Origin: Patescibacteria group bacterium | Lineage (GTDB): Bacteria > Patescibacteriota > UBA1384 > CAILIB01 | Assembly (NCBI GenBank): GCA_018968785.1 | Contig: JAGWZN010000033.1 | Location: forward strand, 1-7,825 | Length of the DNA stretch: 7,825 bases | Direction of reading: 5' to 3' | Shown here: in pieces, positions 1-6,537 of the stretch | How the letters are laid out: each line of letters starts with the position of its first letter | Position numbering within the stretch: position 1 is the first letter of the stretch | Program-made: the position numbers and the translations under genes | The notes under the pieces: generated by a model | The model's input: the letters and a program-made list of their open reading frames with translations, nothing else | Told to the model about the DNA's origin: nothing | The model's database searches: none

Positions 1-111
1 ATCCAGCTCCCGGCCTATAATCTCCAGGTTGCCATCCAAATATTTTTCCAGCAGCTCCCGGCCGTTCCAGGTAGGAATTAAGAAGGAGATAGATGAACCG
101 GTCGGCTTCAT
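1..111 (-). CDS. Family 2 glycosyltransferase, N-terminal fragment (runs off window)
   Basis: The reverse strand opens with ATG at 111 and stays open for 37 codons to the window edge. The peptide contains ISFLIPTWNGRELLEKYL (residues 8-25), the classic first beta strand and nucleotide-binding start of GT-A family 2 enzymes (hydrophobic strand, then P-x-(W/Y)-N-x-x-x-x-L). Such enzymes transfer a sugar from a nucleotide sugar to a lipid-linked or other glycan in the cytoplasm, usually at the membrane. The DxD motif and acceptor region lie outside the window, so substrate and completeness are unknown. Its start overlaps the flippase stop by four bases (ATGA). No Shine-Dalgarno sequence precedes it, so it is probably read by translational coupling as the fourth gene of the operon. 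Family assignment is fairly secure from the motif; specificity is not assignable. Confidence 0.82.
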   Translation of the reverse strand, partial: MKPTGSSISFLIPTWNGRELLEKYLDGNLEIIGRELD

Positions 112-1598
112 TTGGCCAGCATACTGAGAAAAGTAAAGATGGGCGATCGCTTCCCCCAACCGACCAGCACCAGAATATAGACGACGCCAGCTGCCAAGCT
201 CATTTCCAGCAGGCTGATCAGTTGATGGAACCGGGACGCCGCGGCAAACGCCGTAAGACCGCCCGGTAAGAAATGCTGAACCAGAATAAACGCCAGATAC
301 ATAGCGCCGGCTGAGAGAATAATCGGCGCGAAGCCCTCCAGACGAGCCACGAAACCGGTCGTCTGACGGACGTAAATGATCGTCAAGATCAGGTTAATAG
401 TCTCGGTGACAGCGGTCACCCAGGCCGCCGCGAAATAACTGTAATGCGGGATGAATAGGAGATTGCTGATTATATTAATGACCACCACAATGGTGATATT
501 GCGGATCAGCCCCCGGTAAAAGCTGCCGACCAGCAGAATATTCTGATAGAGCGATCCGAAATACCAGGAGAACATGGCAAGGCATAAAATTTGCAACACC
601 TGTCCGGCCTGTAAGCCGTCCTCCAGGCTCTGCCGGGAAAGCAAGGTGGTCAAATAGGGCGCCAGGGCAAAGATCGCCGTAATCAGCGGCAAGGTAAGCG
701 CGGCCAGAGCCGTAAACACCTTTTGAGAGAACCGTTTAAACTGCTCCTTCTCTTCTTTGAAAAGCAAGGAAAGTTTCGGGAAAATAACACCAATAAACAT
801 AGCCGGAATGCTGAGGAGAATCTCGCCAATCTTATAGGCGTAGCCGTAGACACCAATATCGTGGGCTGGTTTCAGCAGCGAAAGAATCACCGAATCAGAT
901 TTAAAGTGCACCATCCCTAAGAAGTTGAGCAAGCCCATGGGTAGCACCAAAATGATCAGTTGCTTCCACCGCTGCGGATGAAAGCTCGGCATTACTATCC
1001 ACAGTTTGCGGGCGAAGGCGTAACCGATAATCGTGTTGGCTACCGCGCCCGCCACACCGGCCCATAAGGCGACAAAGAAGAACTGGACCGGATTACGCAC
1101 CGCTTCCGCCGCCCAGATCACCACTCCCAGCACCACTACCCGGTTGACAAACTCGGCCAATACCGCCCGATCCAACTGAATCTCAACCTGCAGCACGCTG
1201 ACAAACACCTGGTTAATCAGCAGCAGGAACTGAGCCAAAGCGGCAATAATCATCCCCTGCTCCACCTCGCCGCGGTACTGCGGGATAAACTGGGCGATCA
1301 GCGGCGCCAAACCCAGAATCAGCAGGCCATACAAGATACGCAGCCCCAGGAAATCACCGGTAATTTGCACCCGGCAGCTCGGGTCTTGGGCAATCTCCCG
1401 GATCATCACCGCCGTTACCCCCAGATCCGCCAGCGTGCTAAAGAACGCCAGAAAGGCGGTAATAGTGGTGTAATACCCCATTCCGACCGTGCCCAGATGA
1501 GCGGCCAGGATAACCAGGAAGAACGAGGAGATAAAGAACCCGGCAAACTTCCCCACGATTTGGATAACCGTCGCGTAGGCAAACCGTCGGGCGCTCAT
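108..1598 (-). CDS. Wzx-type lipid-linked oligosaccharide flippase (polysaccharide biosynthesis protein, MOP superfamily)
   Basis: This is a 496-residue, almost wholly hydrophobic protein with about 12-14 predicted membrane helices, the usual size for RfbX/Wzx flippases. The N terminus is typical: a short basic start, a first helix around residues 10-33, then a helix ending in DLG (58-60) followed by a conserved RE (67-68), as in the Polysacc_synt family. Wzx proteins move undecaprenyl-diphosphate-linked repeat units from the cytoplasmic to the outer face of the membrane. The gene overlaps the preceding SLT-like gene and the following GT2 gene by ATGA, and no Shine-Dalgarno sequence is seen before its ATG. 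Neighbouring GT2, GT39 and Wzy/WaaL-like genes support a role in surface-glycan export. A MurJ or teichoic-acid flippase of the same superfamily is a less likely alternative. The substrate cannot be read from the sequence. Confidence 0.88.
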   Translation of the reverse strand: MSARRFAYATVIQIVGKFAGFFISSFFLVILAAHLGTVGMGYYTTITAFLAFFSTLADLGVTAVMIREIAQDPSCRVQITGDFLGLRILYGLLILGLAPLIAQFIPQYRGEVEQGMIIAALAQFLLLINQVFVSVLQVEIQLDRAVLAEFVNRVVVLGVVIWAAEAVRNPVQFFFVALWAGVAGAVANTIIGYAFARKLWIVMPSFHPQRWKQLIILVLPMGLLNFLGMVHFKSDSVILSLLKPAHDIGVYGYAYKIGEILLSIPAMFIGVIFPKLSLLFKEEKEQFKRFSQKVFTALAALTLPLITAIFALAPYLTTLLSRQSLEDGLQAGQVLQILCLAMFSWYFGSLYQNILLVGSFYRGLIRNITIVVVINIISNLLFIPHYSYFAAAWVTAVTETINLILTIIYVRQTTGFVARLEGFAPIILSAGAMYLAFILVQHFLPGGLTAFAAASRFHQLISLLEMSLAAGVVYILVLVGWGKRSPIFTFLSMLAK

Positions 1599-3193
1599 AG
1601 GTTCGGTCCGTTCGGAATACTATTCAAAGCCGCCCAACTCCATTGGGAGACATCGGAAAAGTTAAAGTTATGGGAAATAAACGCCTGATAACCGACATAC
1701 CGTTTGATGCCGCCGGTTACGTAAAAGACCCTTCCGTCCGGCGCGCCAACCAGGCCGGTCAATGTGCCCACGGTCGGCAAGTGGTCTAGGAAGGAACTTT
1801 CAATCGCCACCACGTTCGACCATTGGAACCCGTACTGGTTAAACATATCGGCCGACGGGATGCGGAACTTATGGCCGTCATCGACATAAAAGATAGTGTT
1901 ATCATTGGACTTGACTAAGCGGGAGAGGGACGAACCAAACGGAAACTGCAGCACTTCGTAGCTCGGCACGTCCGCCACCTCATCCCAGTGAAATCCCCAG
2001 GTATCTTGAAAAGTTGCCTGATCGGGAATGTAGTAGTTCGTACCGCGGGATTGGAAGTAGATAGCCGAGGTGCCTTCAATCCGTACCAGTTCCCAGACCG
2101 GCACGCCGGTAGGAATCTCGGCAATAATAGCGTCGTTGAGTCGGGTGACATCCGACCAACTGTATCCAAACAGATAGAACAGCCTGGCGCTCATGATCGG
2201 CCGTTTCCGCCCGTTCTCAATCAGGAAGACCCGTCCCCAGGAGGTGCTCACCAACGAGCTGACATCGCCCACCATTGAATAAGCAGCGTAGGCGCTGCCG
2301 GCGAGCGGCTGCAGCGATCCCCAGGAGAAACCCCAGTTCCGAAAGTCGTCCGCCGTCCGGACATGCCACAGTTGGCTCTGATCGGCTAAATACACCTTTC
2401 CGGTGCTACTATCCAGCAGCAGCGGTGACGAGTACGGCGCCGGCGGTATCTCACCGAACCAGGTTACAAAGTAGTACCAAAAGTTATGGTTTCCGTTGTA
2501 AATATGAGGGGTGTAACAGTACAACACCGCCGTAGCCCGACTCTTCACATTTAAGGACACTCCGTCAATAGTCAGCGCGGTAGTCAGCGGACAGCTGCCG
2601 CCGCTATACATCTGATGCAAACCGTACGGCGCGTACGCTAACTGCTGACCGATACCGCCATAACCCTGCGCCTGAGCCATTGAATCGGCACAGCTCAACT
2701 TAAAGGAAGCCATTGGTTCGTTATAACCATAAAAAAGCGGCCAAGCCTGGGACAGGCTCGAGGACGCCGTAGCTGAGGTAATAGCGCTGCTCTCCTTCTG
2801 AAGGGTTACCAGAATAACCTGCGGGTTAATGCCGTTCTGCTGCGCCCGTTGCGCTAACAGATCAGCCGCCCGCATGCCGTACAGCGGTTTGCCGTTGACA
2901 TCAACCTGTTCTACCCTGACCGTCGGATAGCTGGGATTGCCGTTGCTATCCAAGCATGGATACGGCACGTCAACGAACTGCGGGATAATATAGTTGGCCA
3001 GCCAGCTGCCATGCGAAATGAGAAACTGATTGACATTGTCGCCGGTCATCGATTCGGTCCGCAGGAAGCTGTCGTCAGAGATAAGAATGTTCGGATCGAA
3101 CGGATACGGGTCAGTCGCCCGGGCGGTAGCGGAGCGGGCCAGCGGACTCAAAAAGGTCAGCATCAGCGCGATAAGAGCGATTAGCTTTCTCAT
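1595..3193 (-). CDS. Secreted SLT-like (transglycosylase-fold) protein with five C-terminal surface repeats
   Basis: The 532-residue protein starts with a Sec signal peptide (MRK, hydrophobic core about 4-17, likely cleavage near A20-A26). The exported N-terminal domain (about 27-250) has the helix GINPQVILVTLQKES (121-135), where E134 sits where the catalytic Glu of SLT/lysozyme-fold enzymes lies. It then has GYGGIGQQLAY (177-187), a late ATAVLYCYTPHIYNG (221-235) and NFWYYFVTWFG (237-247). I recall this pattern from wall-associated proteins of Patescibacteria and Actinobacteria. Cysteines C80, C168, C201 and C226 could form two disulfides. Residues 255-530 hold five degenerate repeats of about 50 residues. 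The likely role is peptidoglycan cleavage or binding at the surface, but activity is unproven and the usual SLT context around the Glu is incomplete. It overlaps both flanking genes by ATGA, and its ATG has no Shine-Dalgarno sequence. Confidence 0.75.
   Translation of the reverse strand: MRKLIALIALMLTFLSPLARSATARATDPYPFDPNILISDDSFLRTESMTGDNVNQFLISHGSWLANYIIPQFVDVPYPCLDSNGNPSYPTVRVEQVDVNGKPLYGMRAADLLAQRAQQNGINPQVILVTLQKESSAITSATASSSLSQAWPLFYGYNEPMASFKLSCADSMAQAQGYGGIGQQLAYAPYGLHQMYSGGSCPLTTALTIDGVSLNVKSRATAVLYCYTPHIYNGNHNFWYYFVTWFGEIPPAPYSSPLLLDSSTGKVYLADQSQLWHVRTADDFRNWGFSWGSLQPLAGSAYAAYSMVGDVSSLVSTSWGRVFLIENGRKRPIMSARLFYLFGYSWSDVTRLNDAIIAEIPTGVPVWELVRIEGTSAIYFQSRGTNYYIPDQATFQDTWGFHWDEVADVPSYEVLQFPFGSSLSRLVKSNDNTIFYVDDGHKFRIPSADMFNQYGFQWSNVVAIESSFLDHLPTVGTLTGLVGAPDGRVFYVTGGIKRYVGYQAFISHNFNFSDVSQWSWAALNSIPNGPNL
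1604..2431 (-). repeat. Five tandem surface-repeat units encoded in the SLT-like gene
   Basis: Protein residues about 255-300, 313-363, 369-420, 425-476 and 478-530 share one pattern: a first strand, then (V/I)(Y/F)(L/Y/F) followed by a polar turn with G, then (K/R/H/N)x(R/H/Y)x(I/V), a short helix with F, and G(F/Y)xW(S/D)xV. Examples are KVYLADQSQLWHV, RVFLIENGRKRPI, AIYFQSRGTNYYI, TIFYVDDGHKFRI and RVFYVTGGIKRYV. Five beta-rich units of this size could form a propeller-like or extended adhesive array. The units are strongly diverged at protein level, so this is an old internal duplication and not a DNA repeat. Ligand unknown. Confidence 0.72.
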
Positions 3194-3876
3194 GGCTGGA
3201 GCGCTTTATAGGCATCCATGGTGCTACTCAAGTCGGCTTTATCGGTGGCATTCTGATTGATCCCCTGCTGTAAGGTGGTAATCGCCTCGTTCTTCTGGCC
3301 GTCCCGCCACTGCAGGTTCGCCTTATTCAGATACGGCTCCCCAAAAGTCGCGTTCACGGTAATTGACTGATTGTACGCCTGGATTGCCGGATCGCTCTGG
3401 TTATTATCCCGATACGCGTTCCCCAGCTCATTCCACAGCGTCGCCAGCGCTGACGAATCGGTGGTCGCGGCAATTGCCAGCTTATACTCGGAGATAGCGG
3501 CGGCATAGTTTTTCGCCTGATAATCTTTCTCCGCTTGCTGCTGTTCATCCTCAACCGATCCCGAAGCAGTCGCGGTCGGCGTGGCAGTAGTCACCGGTGT
3601 TGAAGCCGGTGTCGACTGGGCAGGTGAGGCGGAGGAAGCGACTGAGGGAGTAGCGGTATGAACCGCGGAAGTAGCGGTGGGAGCGGCCGAAGATGTGGCA
3701 ACCGGCTGACTAGGGGTCGGGCGCACTGCCGGTGCCGACGTTAGTAAGGTAGCCACGGTTTGCGTCTGTCTTGTCTTGTTCCGGTAATACAAAGAAACAC
3801 CGACCTCGGTTATGACCGCCACGAATAAAATCACCGCCAAAACGACGTACACCCGTTTATTAGAGAGAATGTTCAT
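3190..3876 (-). CDS. Membrane-anchored TPR protein with Ser/Thr/Pro-rich linker
   Basis: The 228-residue protein has a short basic cytoplasmic N terminus and one membrane helix (about 9-30, VYVVLAVILFVAVITEVG core) followed by a basic YYRNKTR, which suggests an uncleaved anchor with the C terminus outside. Residues 46-107 are low complexity: by hand count 27 of 62 are Ser or Thr, and most of the rest are Ala, Pro or Val. The C-terminal part (about 108-210) forms three tetratricopeptide-like helix pairs: AEKDYQAKNYAAAISEYKLA (115-134), LWNELGNAYRDNNQSDPAIQ (147-166) and YLNKANLQWRDGQKNEAITT (182-201). TPRs bind partner proteins, so a scaffold for the co-expressed envelope proteins is plausible but inferred. 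It is the first gene of the operon and the only one of the four with a clear Shine-Dalgarno sequence (GGTGAG, five bases before ATG). It ends in an ATGA overlap with the SLT-like gene. Confidence 0.85.
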   Translation of the reverse strand: MNILSNKRVYVVLAVILFVAVITEVGVSLYYRNKTRQTQTVATLLTSAPAVRPTPSQPVATSSAAPTATSAVHTATPSVASSASPAQSTPASTPVTTATPTATASGSVEDEQQQAEKDYQAKNYAAAISEYKLAIAATTDSSALATLWNELGNAYRDNNQSDPAIQAYNQSITVNATFGEPYLNKANLQWRDGQKNEAITTLQQGINQNATDKADLSSTMDAYKALQP

Positions 3877-3881
3877 GAAAT

Positions 3882-3887
3882 CTCACC
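3882..3887 (-). promoter_or_regulatory. Ribosome-binding site of the TPR gene
   Basis: The minus strand reads GGTGAG, then ATTTC, then ATG. The 5-base spacing and G-rich core fit a Shine-Dalgarno site and support the ATG at 3876. The three downstream genes lack a comparable site. Confidence 0.7.
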
Positions 3888-3899
3888 AGCACTAGTGCT
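3888..3899 (-). promoter_or_regulatory. Perfect 12-bp palindrome, candidate operator or small hairpin
   Basis: AGCACTAGTGCT reads the same on both strands. It lies directly before the ribosome-binding site and just downstream of the expected transcription start of the four-gene operon. The symmetry suits a dimeric repressor. As RNA it could form only a 4-bp stem with a CTAG loop beside the Shine-Dalgarno sequence. No second copy was noticed in the window. The function is inferred from position only. Confidence 0.45.
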
Positions 3900-3913
3900 A
3901 ATATCCATCGTCC

Positions 3914-3919
3914 ATTATA
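3914..3919 (-). promoter_or_regulatory. -10 box of the operon promoter (TATAAT)
   Basis: The minus strand has a perfect TATAAT 38 bases before the TPR start codon, giving an expected transcript start near 3907 and a leader of about 30 bases. No good -35 hexamer is present at 16-19 bases upstream (GCGTGT, GGCGTG, TGGCGT or ATGGCG), so the promoter may be weak or activator-dependent. It lies in the 85-base gap after the GT39 stop, the only real gap on the left half of the minus strand. Confidence 0.6.
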
Positions 3920-3961
3920 CTCGCTGTGCCCGATAACACGCCATACCTCGAGGGACTACCT

Positions 3962-5938
3962 CTAGAGTGAACGAGCAGTAATCCGGTCCACCCATACTTC
4001 GGCCGGATGGTACATAAATATCCGAAACTCACCCTGAGCATCCAGCTTTGCTAAAGAAAAGCGCAGCGCATATGGCTGATAAGTTCCCTGATTTTTGCGC
4101 AGTTCGCCGGCCGTCACTTCTCGATGAGCATAAATGTTCCCCTGATACTCCGCGTACTCCAACCGCATTATCCCGGTGTTATCCGGAAGGTTAGAGGGTA
4201 TCGAAACCGCCTTCAAATCATAGGTCACTTCCAGTTGGCCCGGGTGAAGCGGTCGATAGCACCCCCATAGCTCCGGCTGTTCACCCTTACCGGTTAACCG
4301 GTAGGCAGCACCGCCGGATGCCAAAGGATCACTAACCCGTTCTTTTCCATTGTCTCTATTTTCTACTTCCAGGTTCAGTGGCCAGACGGCAGCCGTGTTC
4401 CGGTACAAGACGGTCGAATTGTCACTACCGTATCTCCCCACCACCTCCCAAGGAGGTGAATTGAGCACCTGTTGATCCTCCGCCGAAAGCAAGGGCGGCT
4501 CGTTCACGGAAAGGGCCCACATATAGCTGTCGCGCATGGCATCCGGACAGATCTGGCTAGCTCCATTTTCCAGCTGAACTTCCTGATTAAACGCGGCTAG
4601 CCGCACCGCGAGTGTAGCGCCGTCTTGCCAGGTGATAACTCGGTCGTATCGGTTGGCATGGCTGGCTAGATAGGCCGCCGCCGCTTCCACTCCGGTTTGC
4701 TTCGCGCGCCAATCGTAGGTTTCACTGTAGGGCATATCATGAATCTGAACAATAACAATCCAGGCAGTCAGCAGCACGGTTAGCGCCATCCGATACTGCC
4801 GCTTTCTAGCAAAAAGCCACTCGCCCAGGCCGACTACCATCAAACCGGTCGCGATTGCCAACGGCGCGTAAATCGGCATCAAGTACTGCGGCACCTGAGG
4901 CAGTACCGCCGAAAAAGCGATATACGTCCCGCAGGCCCAGGTCAATAAAAAGACAGCAAACGGGGTCCGCCGCCACAACGCGTATACTACAAGGGAACCG
5001 ACCCAGGTTAAGGAGAGAAGCGGCATATGCCGAAAATCCCGAAAATAGAATTCCCGATTCGACCAAGCCAGTTTTAGAGAGTATAACCAGAACGGATCAG
5101 TTGAACCACCCTTACTCTGTGACTGGTAAAAGTTCGTCATGTCAATATGAAAGTAATGCGCTCCCCAAACAATATAAGCGTGGAGAGAAGCGTAAGCGGT
5201 TAGCAAGAAAAGAATCAGCTCCCATTTCCAAAAACGGCGGTAGATTTTTTGTCGGTAAAATAAGGTGCTTAAGATAATAGCCGAGCCAACGGTGATCCCT
5301 AATGCCAGATCAAAGGCCGCTATCTTGGTTAAAGAGGCAAGACCAAACCCAATAGTCAGGAGTATGACCACAAGCGGGGTACGCGGTAAAAGATCAAAAC
5401 TGTACAGGTAAAACGTCAACGCCATATACGTCACTCCCAACAGTAACGGCACCTCCAGCATCATTAAATTACTGTAGATCATCACCAGCGGCACAGTGGC
5501 AAGAATTGCCAGACAGACCAGACCGGCCACGATACTGCGCGTTACTTTCTTAACCGCCCAATACACCAGAAGGAGAGTTAGAATGTAACAGCCGGTAGTG
5601 ACCGCCCGGAATACCACGACTGAAGCGCCAAACACCAGACTGGCTAAACCGCCTGTTGCTGCCCATAACGGCGGATACAGAGCCAGTCCGTTAAAGAACT
5701 CTCGTACCAGATACTTCGGTGCGATACTGAGAACCGGATAATGGACCAGATACAGCAGATACTCCCGCACCGCGAACGCTCCTCCACCATGGAATCCCTC
5801 ATCGAAGGATATGACTGAACTGTCCGGATGAGTCGCCGCCAACACAATACCGGCCGCAAAAGCAAAAGCGATTGCGAGAAGCCATCCGGCTTTTTCTTTG
5901 GCGGGTTTTCGTACTGATGGAGAGAGAGAAATCTTCAC
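3962..5938 (-). CDS. GT39/PMT-like polyprenyl-phosphate-sugar glycosyltransferase with C-terminal beta-rich domain
   Basis: The 658-residue integral membrane GT-C enzyme starts, in my choice, at GTG 5938. The frame also allows GTG at 5992 (676 residues), but that codon lies upstream of a probable -10 box, and the paralogue at 6480 begins with the same GTG-AAR-AT. After a first helix, the outside loop carries SFDEGFHGGG, with the acidic pair D46-E47 and H50, as expected for the catalytic first loop of PMT/ArnT-type enzymes. A second conserved piece, NLMMLEVPLLLG, starts near residue 157. About ten to twelve helices run to about residue 400. The last roughly 240 residues are soluble and outside, ending in a beta-sandwich-like segment (WVDRITARSL). 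Such enzymes move mannose, arabinose or another sugar from a polyprenyl phosphate onto protein, lipid or glycan. Acceptor and sugar cannot be told from the sequence. Confidence 0.82.
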   Translation of the reverse strand: MKISLSPSVRKPAKEKAGWLLAIAFAFAAGIVLAATHPDSSVISFDEGFHGGGAFAVREYLLYLVHYPVLSIAPKYLVREFFNGLALYPPLWAATGGLASLVFGASVVVFRAVTTGCYILTLLLVYWAVKKVTRSIVAGLVCLAILATVPLVMIYSNLMMLEVPLLLGVTYMALTFYLYSFDLLPRTPLVVILLTIGFGLASLTKIAAFDLALGITVGSAIILSTLFYRQKIYRRFWKWELILFLLTAYASLHAYIVWGAHYFHIDMTNFYQSQSKGGSTDPFWLYSLKLAWSNREFYFRDFRHMPLLSLTWVGSLVVYALWRRTPFAVFLLTWACGTYIAFSAVLPQVPQYLMPIYAPLAIATGLMVVGLGEWLFARKRQYRMALTVLLTAWIVIVQIHDMPYSETYDWRAKQTGVEAAAAYLASHANRYDRVITWQDGATLAVRLAAFNQEVQLENGASQICPDAMRDSYMWALSVNEPPLLSAEDQQVLNSPPWEVVGRYGSDNSTVLYRNTAAVWPLNLEVENRDNGKERVSDPLASGGAAYRLTGKGEQPELWGCYRPLHPGQLEVTYDLKAVSIPSNLPDNTGIMRLEYAEYQGNIYAHREVTAGELRKNQGTYQPYALRFSLAKLDAQGEFRIFMYHPAEVWVDRITARSL

Positions 5939-5970
5939 GGGATATCTGCTTTCAACCGGGATGTTTTCAG

Positions 5971-5976
5971 CGTATA
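5971..5976 (-). promoter_or_regulatory. Probable -10 box of the full-length GT39 gene (TATACG)
   Basis: The minus strand carries AGTATACG about 33 bases before GTG 5938. The same AGTATAC lies at a matching place before the truncated paralogue, followed in both by a GAAAG run and GTG-AAR-AT, so the upstream region was duplicated with the gene. There is no convincing -35 hexamer here, and the last -10 base is poor, so this copy looks weaker than the one at 6509-6537. Confidence 0.4.
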
Positions 5977-6015
5977 CTGAACCAGGAGACACGGAGACAG
6001 CATTGCAACCGGATC

Positions 6016-6480
6016 CTATTTTAACTGTAGCGTAATCTCCGCAATCGGAAAAGCCGCCATTCCTCTCATCTCCTCTCCGCCGCGCCTACCCGCTCTTATC
6101 ACCGCCCAGTAAATAAGCAGTGTGACTAGAATATAAAACCCGGATGTCACTAAGCGGAACACAAAAACAGAAGCGCCAAAGATTAAACTGAAAAGGGCTG
6201 CCGAAACCGCCCAGAGAGGAGGATAGAGGGCAATGCCGTTCACAAACTCTCTCACTAGATAATGAGGATTGCCTCCGGGAACCGCGTGGCGCGTATAATA
6301 GAGAAGATACTCCCGAATGGCCAAGGCCCCGCCTCCGTGGAACCCCTCATCAAAAGAAATAATGGAGCTGTCGGGATGAGTCACTGCCAAACCGATCGCC
6401 ATGACCAAACAAAAAGCCACCGCCAGAAGCCATCCAGCCTTTTCTTTTGCTGATCTTTTCGGGATTGTCTGGATTTTCAC
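6016..6480 (-). pseudogene. Truncated GT39/PMT-like paralogue (N-terminal quarter plus unrelated tail)
   Basis: The frame encodes 154 residues from GTG 6480, against 658 in the neighbour. Residues 11-127 match the start of the full-length enzyme at about 69% identity. They keep the catalytic-loop SFDEGFHGGG (D44, E45, H48) and roughly the first three helices. After YWAV the sequence changes to a 27-residue basic and polar tail (IRAGRRGGEEMRG and onward) ending ITLQLK at a TAG. The remaining helices and the outer domain are missing, so catalysis is unlikely. The frame can be extended to ATG 6591, but that would run back over the start of the divergent gene at 6565 and across the predicted promoter, so GTG 6480 is preferred. 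It is probably a deletion relic; a small regulatory or partner protein cannot be excluded because the frame is intact and has a good promoter. Confidence 0.7.
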
Positions 6481-6508
6481 GAGGTTCTTTCTAGCGGTTC
6501 TATCTTGG

Positions 6509-6537
6509 AGTATACTAATCAACAGACAAATAGTAAA
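6509..6537 (-). promoter_or_regulatory. Sigma-70-type promoter of the truncated GT39 gene
   Basis: The minus strand reads TTTACT (6537-6532), 17 bases, TATACT (6514-6509). That is 4 of 6 consensus bases at -35, ideal spacing and 5 of 6 at -10. The transcript would start near 6502, about 22 bases before GTG 6480, with a weak GAAAG in between. This is one of the best-formed promoters in the window although its gene is truncated. Confidence 0.6.

Larger units (their letters stand above)
5552..6516 (-). repeat. Diverged tandem duplication of the GT39 promoter region and N-terminal coding part
   Basis: Two direct copies lie about 6516-6100 and 5977-5552. The upstream halves share AGTATAC, GAAAG and the GTG-AAR-AT start. 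The coding halves encode 117 aligned residues without gaps, of which 81 match (about 69%, hand count), including the stretches AKEKAGWLLA, ISFDEGFHGG and ALYPPLW. Similarity stops sharply after YWAV. The divergence means that the duplication is not recent or that the copies came from related loci. Confidence 0.8.

Noticed and set aside
4..63. Direct repeat CAGCTCCCGGCC at 4-15 and 52-63
   Set aside because: Both copies encode Gly-Arg-Glu-Leu inside the GT2 coding sequence. Two 12-base matches in one gene are readily explained by codon reuse.
1365..1688. 107-codon plus-strand open frame across the flippase/SLT-like junction
   Set aside because: It is antisense to two well-supported coupled genes, and its Arg/Gln/Pro-rich product is typical of an antisense frame.
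1988..2535. Two plus-strand open frames inside the SLT-like gene
   Set aside because: They are opposite the repeat-coding region, with no promoter or ribosome-binding site and no recognisable protein features.
3947..3965. Possible terminator hairpin after the GT39 gene (minus strand CTAGAGG, loop TAGTC, CCTCGAG)
   Set aside because: The stem has an A-G mismatch and only four strong pairs, and no T-run follows, so it does not meet the criteria of an intrinsic terminator.
4855..5277. 140-codon plus-strand open frame
   Set aside because: It lies wholly inside the GT39 gene on the opposite strand. Its protein is basic, low in structure and unlike a known family, and no start signal is seen. It is a shadow frame.
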